Below the pieces are notes generated by a model, which saw only the letters and a program-made list of their open reading frames with translations, had not been told where the DNA came from and ran no database searches. A program made the translations under genes and the position numbers. Below are positions 5,869-8,652 of a DNA stretch of 8,652 nt, piece after piece. Positions within the stretch are counted from its first letter, which is position 1; the number at the start of each line of letters is the position of its first letter. The stretch is from CAZDAW01 sp964503685 (GTDB lineage Bacteria > Chloroflexota > Anaerolineae > Anaerolineales > Anaerolineaceae). The stretch spans positions 1 through 8,652 of the forward strand of contig CAZDAW010000122.1 of assembly GCA_964503685.1 (NCBI GenBank), written 5' to 3'.

Positions 5869-7155
5869 TCACCGGCGCTCCATGCCCCAGATATGCCCTT
5901 TGGCCGCCAGCGTTTCTTCCATCTCTTCGATGTTACTGATGTACGTGGCAAACCGCTGGCCGGACAGAGCAAAATTGATCTCGCTGGCCAGCTTGCGCAT
6001 AAAGCCGGGTTTGTCGCAGATCACCCGAATATTTCCATGAGAAGCGGTATAAAAGTTTTGCCATTTCTGAATTCGCGTCTGGGTGTCCTTGTTTGCTTCG
6101 CGCTCGACCTCGATGTATATCAGTTCCCCCGTGGAGACATCTCTGGCGGTGATGTCAGGCTCAAACTTATGGCCGTCTGGCAGCACCAGCGCAGCAGCTT
6201 CCAGGAGTACCTGATATACCTGGTGATCCTCGAGAAATTCCCGCACCTTCATATTCAATAGCGTATGTTCCGGGGATTTGTGCCGTTTCATCAGCACGTC
6301 GAATTCGCATTCCAAAGCATTCTTCCCAGATAACAGCCAGTAAGCCTGCCTGCCTTGCTCTGTCAGGCGATACAGGTAAGGCAGCACGCCGCCCGTTTCT
6401 GACCCGCGTTTTTCAAATAAATCCAGACGCTCGATCAGCCCACGTTTCTCAATGCGGTGAATGACATCCGCTATCGCGCTGTTGTCCGGCTTCACTCCCA
6501 TGCGAACCGCCGCCAGATGGATGATCTTCGGCCGGCGGGAAATGCCTGTTTCGCCAATCACGGTCAGGAGCGTAGCGTCCCGCTCAAACGTCGTTCGCTG
6601 ACGCCACTCAACCATCCAGGGCGGTTCCGCCATCCCTTGCAGCACAGGCGATCCGGCAGGCTCTATGCTAGTCGGGTTGACTGCGCGCTCCTCTTTCTGA
6701 ACCAACTGCTCGACTTGCTGCTGAACGCTGTTTTGTGCCTGCAAGCTACGCATCTCCTGCTCTATAGACTCGATCCGCTGCTTTGCCCTGGCTAAGGCAT
6801 CATGTAATGCTTGATTCTGGTTCTTCAAATCCAGGATGTGCTGTTGCAGACCTGAAATCATTTCTGACGAGGAAGGCAAAGACTTTTCTCGCAGTTGTTT
6901 TAGCAAATCGGTCACGCGCATCTGCACAAGCCGATCATCCAAATGCGCCAGTGTTTTTCCACCCTTAATCCACCCATCAATATACCCCGGATCAAGCAGG
7001 GTTAGAAAAGAGACCAGGCCACTGTGAGCAATTGCGTATGCCTGCTGCAGATCCTGCATCCTCCCAGAGTGTTCCTTTTCGATCTGGTCAAGGTACGCTC
7101 CGGTGAGCAGCTCCGCTTGATGCGCCTGCTGCTGGCTCAAGGGGTCTGTAGCCAT
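5869..7155 (-). CDS. Replication-relaxation family protein
   Basis: A 428-residue soluble protein with three regions. Residues about 100-157 form a Gln/Glu/Leu-rich coiled coil. Residues about 190-275 form a winged-helix domain (DATLLTVIGETGISRRPKII, recognition helix near 225-240, then LYRLTEQGRQAYWLL). The C-terminal region (about 290-400) has PDGHKFEPDITARD with Asp 334, followed by YIEVERE with Glu 349 and Glu 351, a PD-(D/E)XK-like arrangement. This order matches the replication-relaxation (Replic_Relax) family of plasmids and integrative elements, thought to act on DNA at the replication or transfer origin. The start ATG 7155 has AGGGG about six bases upstream. It overlaps the membrane-protein gene by 19 bases, so it is translated as part of that operon. 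Activity as a nuclease is not shown. Confidence 0.8.
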   Translation of the reverse strand: MATDPLSQQQAHQAELLTGAYLDQIEKEHSGRMQDLQQAYAIAHSGLVSFLTLLDPGYIDGWIKGGKTLAHLDDRLVQMRVTDLLKQLREKSLPSSSEMISGLQQHILDLKNQNQALHDALARAKQRIESIEQEMRSLQAQNSVQQQVEQLVQKEERAVNPTSIEPAGSPVLQGMAEPPWMVEWRQRTTFERDATLLTVIGETGISRRPKIIHLAAVRMGVKPDNSAIADVIHRIEKRGLIERLDLFEKRGSETGGVLPYLYRLTEQGRQAYWLLSGKNALECEFDVLMKRHKSPEHTLLNMKVREFLEDHQVYQVLLEAAALVLPDGHKFEPDITARDVSTGELIYIEVEREANKDTQTRIQKWQNFYTASHGNIRVICDKPGFMRKLASEINFALSGQRFATYISNIEEMEETLAAKGHIWGMERR

Positions 7156-7673
7156 TGGTTCCCCTGCAATGTGCTTCGTGCGTTTCTCGATTGTTCCAGC
7201 TTTTCATCAATGGCTGTGCGGGTGGCCTCCTCCGGTGCGCCCACCCAGCGCATGGTCAGCCTCGCTGCATCCAGATAATACAATCCTGATTCAGAGAGCT
7301 GGTCGTGAATGCCGGCAGCGGCCGCGGGGACTTTGGCCTGATCGATCTCCTTCGCCAGGTTCACCGCCCGCTGGAGCATTTGCTGCGACTGCTGCGAACG
7401 GGTAAACAGGTCACCGGATGCCTGTTCACCCAATACCCCGGCGATTTCGGAATCGAGCAGTGCCATCTGATCCAGCCAGGATCGGGCCGAGCGGCGATAA
7501 TCCTCGAAGGCTTTCACTTCCGGAAGCAGTAAAACCGGCTTGCCATTTTCATCACGCGGCGAGGTAAATGTGCCAATCGCCGCGAAAAGAATGACCGTTA
7601 CCAGCAATATGATGCCCAGGCGCTGCAATCGCTCTTCCGAGATTTCGATTTCCGCATTATCGTACGGTGACAT
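7137..7673 (-). CDS. Single-pass membrane protein of the replication cassette
   Basis: A 178-residue protein. I choose ATG 7673 because GGGGAGG lies about seven bases upstream; the in-frame ATG at 7712 lies well inside the SSB-like gene and would lengthen the overlap. Residues about 19-36 (LGIILLVTVILFAAIGTF) form one membrane helix after a short acidic, probably cytoplasmic N-terminus. The remaining 140 residues are helical, Ala/Gln/Leu-rich and probably outside the membrane, with likely coiled-coil character. No catalytic motif is visible and I do not recognise the family. It overlaps the SSB-like gene by 17 bases and the replication-relaxation gene by 19, so all three are translationally linked. 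A membrane anchor for a replication or transfer complex is possible, but inferred from context only. Confidence 0.75.
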   Translation of the reverse strand: MSPYDNAEIEISEERLQRLGIILLVTVILFAAIGTFTSPRDENGKPVLLLPEVKAFEDYRRSARSWLDQMALLDSEIAGVLGEQASGDLFTRSQQSQQMLQRAVNLAKEIDQAKVPAAAAGIHDQLSESGLYYLDAARLTMRWVGAPEEATRTAIDEKLEQSRNARSTLQGNQWLQTP

Positions 7674-8115
7674 AGCTATCCTCCCCTTCGGAATATCCGC
7701 AGGTAATTTCACACATGGTCTTCCAGTTCAATCCACGCGCCGGTTTTGCCCGCTCGCGAGCCTTGAGGGTTTCGAGAACCTGGCTGCCGCGCTCGTAGTC
7801 AATATTGCGAATAAACTCGATGTGATCAGCGACGATCTCGAATACTGGCGGCAGCTCGCTTCCACGGTCACGCTGCTGGATATGCCCTTCCACCCCAATC
7901 CGGCTGCCCTTCTTGAGATAGCCGTAAGCCATTTCCGCCAATGCGCCATAAGCGACAATGCGCAATCCGTAAAGCGGCTTTGCATGCGCCGAACCGTTAC
8001 AGATCATCACCAGGCGAATGAATGGCACCTCCTCCCCCTTTTGGTTGGTGTGTTTATCGAAATAGATATCCCCGTTAATGTCCCCAATGTTCCAGGTAAA
8101 GTTTCCGAGCGGCAT
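7657..8115 (-). CDS. SSB-like single-stranded DNA-binding OB-fold protein
   Basis: A 152-residue protein with the SSB pattern of an OB fold: an opening strand and Gly (NFTWNIGDINGDIY), a central segment FIRLVMICNG (32-41), then LRIVAYGALAEMAYGYLKKG (51-70) and SRIGVEGHIQ (71-80). The last matches the conserved 'v..fG.lAe....yl.KG.ri.veG' region of SSB proteins. It lacks the usual acidic C-terminal tip (DDDIPF type), ending instead in YVTVR, so it may not recruit the same partners as chromosomal SSB. The aromatic positions of classic SSB are only partly kept. AAGGAGA eight bases upstream supports ATG 8115. It begins 27 bases after the upstream partial gene and overlaps the membrane-protein gene by 17. 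It is likely an element-encoded SSB. Confidence 0.8.
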   Translation of the reverse strand: MPLGNFTWNIGDINGDIYFDKHTNQKGEEVPFIRLVMICNGSAHAKPLYGLRIVAYGALAEMAYGYLKKGSRIGVEGHIQQRDRGSELPPVFEIVADHIEFIRNIDYERGSQVLETLKARERAKPARGLNWKTMCEITCGYSEGEDSYVTVR

Positions 8116-8142
8116 TTTCAGTTCTCCTTCAATTTCGGAATG

Positions 8143-8652
8143 TCAGGCTTCATCGCCTGGTTGGATAGTCAGGTTAAGCAGATCCGGCAGCAACGCCATC
8201 CGGTCCCGGTCAATCCCTTTGAATGCGAGTTTCCAGTCTGGATCGGCGTTGCCCTGCCAGGTCAGCGACTCACGGTATTTCCGTGTAAACACTGCCGGTG
8301 AATAACCGGCCAGCCGGTCAAATGCGCCGCCGGCGCTCATGCCCGGTTGATCGCATAACCGGGCAACTGCCAGGCTGAGCGGATTTTGCACGCCGGTGTT
8401 AGCCACCCCGTATAGAATCCAGGAAACAAACGCTTTAGGACTTTTTTCTTGTGCCAATAAAGCGCTTCGACTGCGCGAATTGACTCTTCTGAGAAGTTCA
8501 TCAAAATTCCAAATGGTTTCCTTTGCCTCCCCTTCCCCCACCCGTCCCGTGAAATGACCCGAAAGCGCAAAAGAATCTTGGTTGGTTGGGGTGTCTTTCT
8601 GTATTTGGGAATCTTTAAAGCCTCTGAGAATCTTTAAAAGAGTCTCAAAACA
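8143..8652 (-). CDS. 5'-truncated CDS, possible replication-associated protein
   Basis: The frame is open from the stop at 8143 to the window edge, giving 169 visible codons; the true start lies outside. A GTG at 8541 could be called as a start, but the reading continues upstream with sensible coding content and no stop, and there is no ribosome site before that GTG, so I treat the gene as partial. The visible N-part is polar; the C-part has a helical block (KSPKAFVSWILYGVANTGVQ, then NPLSLAVARL) and ends acidic. No motif gives a function. Position as the gene before an SSB-like protein suggests a replication or DNA-binding role, for example a helix-turn-helix initiator, but this is context only. 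Confidence 0.65.
   Translation of the reverse strand, partial: CFETLLKILRGFKDSQIQKDTPTNQDSFALSGHFTGRVGEGEAKETIWNFDELLRRVNSRSRSALLAQEKSPKAFVSWILYGVANTGVQNPLSLAVARLCDQPGMSAGGAFDRLAGYSPAVFTRKYRESLTWQGNADPDWKLAFKGIDRDRMALLPDLLNLTIQPGDEA

Noticed and set aside
5754..5972. Minus-strand 72-codon frame overlapping the end of the replication-relaxation gene
   Set aside because: Most of it is an alternative frame of a well-supported gene; the remaining part is Arg-rich with no start or ribosome site of its own.
5893..6261. Plus-strand frame of 122 codons
   Set aside because: It is antisense to the C-terminal domain of the replication-relaxation protein, with no ribosome site or recognisable domain.
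7540..8301. Long plus-strand frame of 253 codons
   Set aside because: It runs opposite three well-supported minus-strand genes with ribosome sites and recognisable domains; long antisense frames are expected in GC-richer coding DNA.
8143..8541. Complete 132-residue gene starting at GTG 8541
   Set aside because: The frame stays open to the window edge and the GTG has no ribosome site, so the gene is treated as 5'-truncated.

Overview
This is an accessory region of a bacterial chromosome or large mobile element, made of at least three unrelated modules. Nearly all genes are on the minus strand. The taxon cannot be fixed from the sequence. The replication-relaxation/SSB gene set on the right and the ubiquitin-like gene on the left recall Chloroflexota (Anaerolineae-type) genomes, but this is a weak inference. 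The left and central parts look clearly more AT-rich than the right part (about 5870-8652), so the modules probably have different histories.

Left edge (1-434, minus): a small beta-grasp, ubiquitin-like protein ending in Gln-Gly. A second gene follows 18 bases later and runs off the window. This may be the start of a bacterial ubiquitin-like conjugation operon, but no E1, E2 or JAB gene is visible.

Centre (898-4164, minus): a tight four-gene operon, the main point of interest. The order is radical SAM protein, DUF5685-like helical protein, a 94-residue precursor peptide, and a radical SAM/SPASM peptide maturase. The precursor has a leader-like first half and a core of six tandem Tyr-rich pentapeptides (four YYDSK, then YYDAK and YYERG), followed by a Tyr/Asp/Ser/Gly tail ending in Cys. 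The genes are joined by TGATG and ATGA overlaps and a 2-base gap. This has the form of a RiPP biosynthetic cluster in which radical SAM enzymes modify a repetitive Tyr core. A Tyr-x-Asp/Glu spacing recurs eight times, which would suit a three-residue cyclophane or another Tyr-directed crosslink. I do not recognise this precursor class. No protease or exporter is in the window.

Between the operon and the right module: a 613-base intergenic region holding a good minus-strand promoter candidate and a 9-bp inverted repeat, then an orphan plus-strand gene of unknown function (4778-5266), then a single-domain WGR-like protein on the minus strand (5489-5737).

Right (5869-8652, minus): a compact replication-type cassette of a 5'-truncated unknown gene entering from the window edge, an SSB-like OB-fold protein, a single-pass membrane protein, and a replication-relaxation family protein with coiled coil, winged helix and a PD-(D/E)XK-like C-terminal domain. 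The last three overlap one another. Such sets are typical of integrative or plasmid-like elements, so the RiPP operon probably lies in or beside a mobile region.
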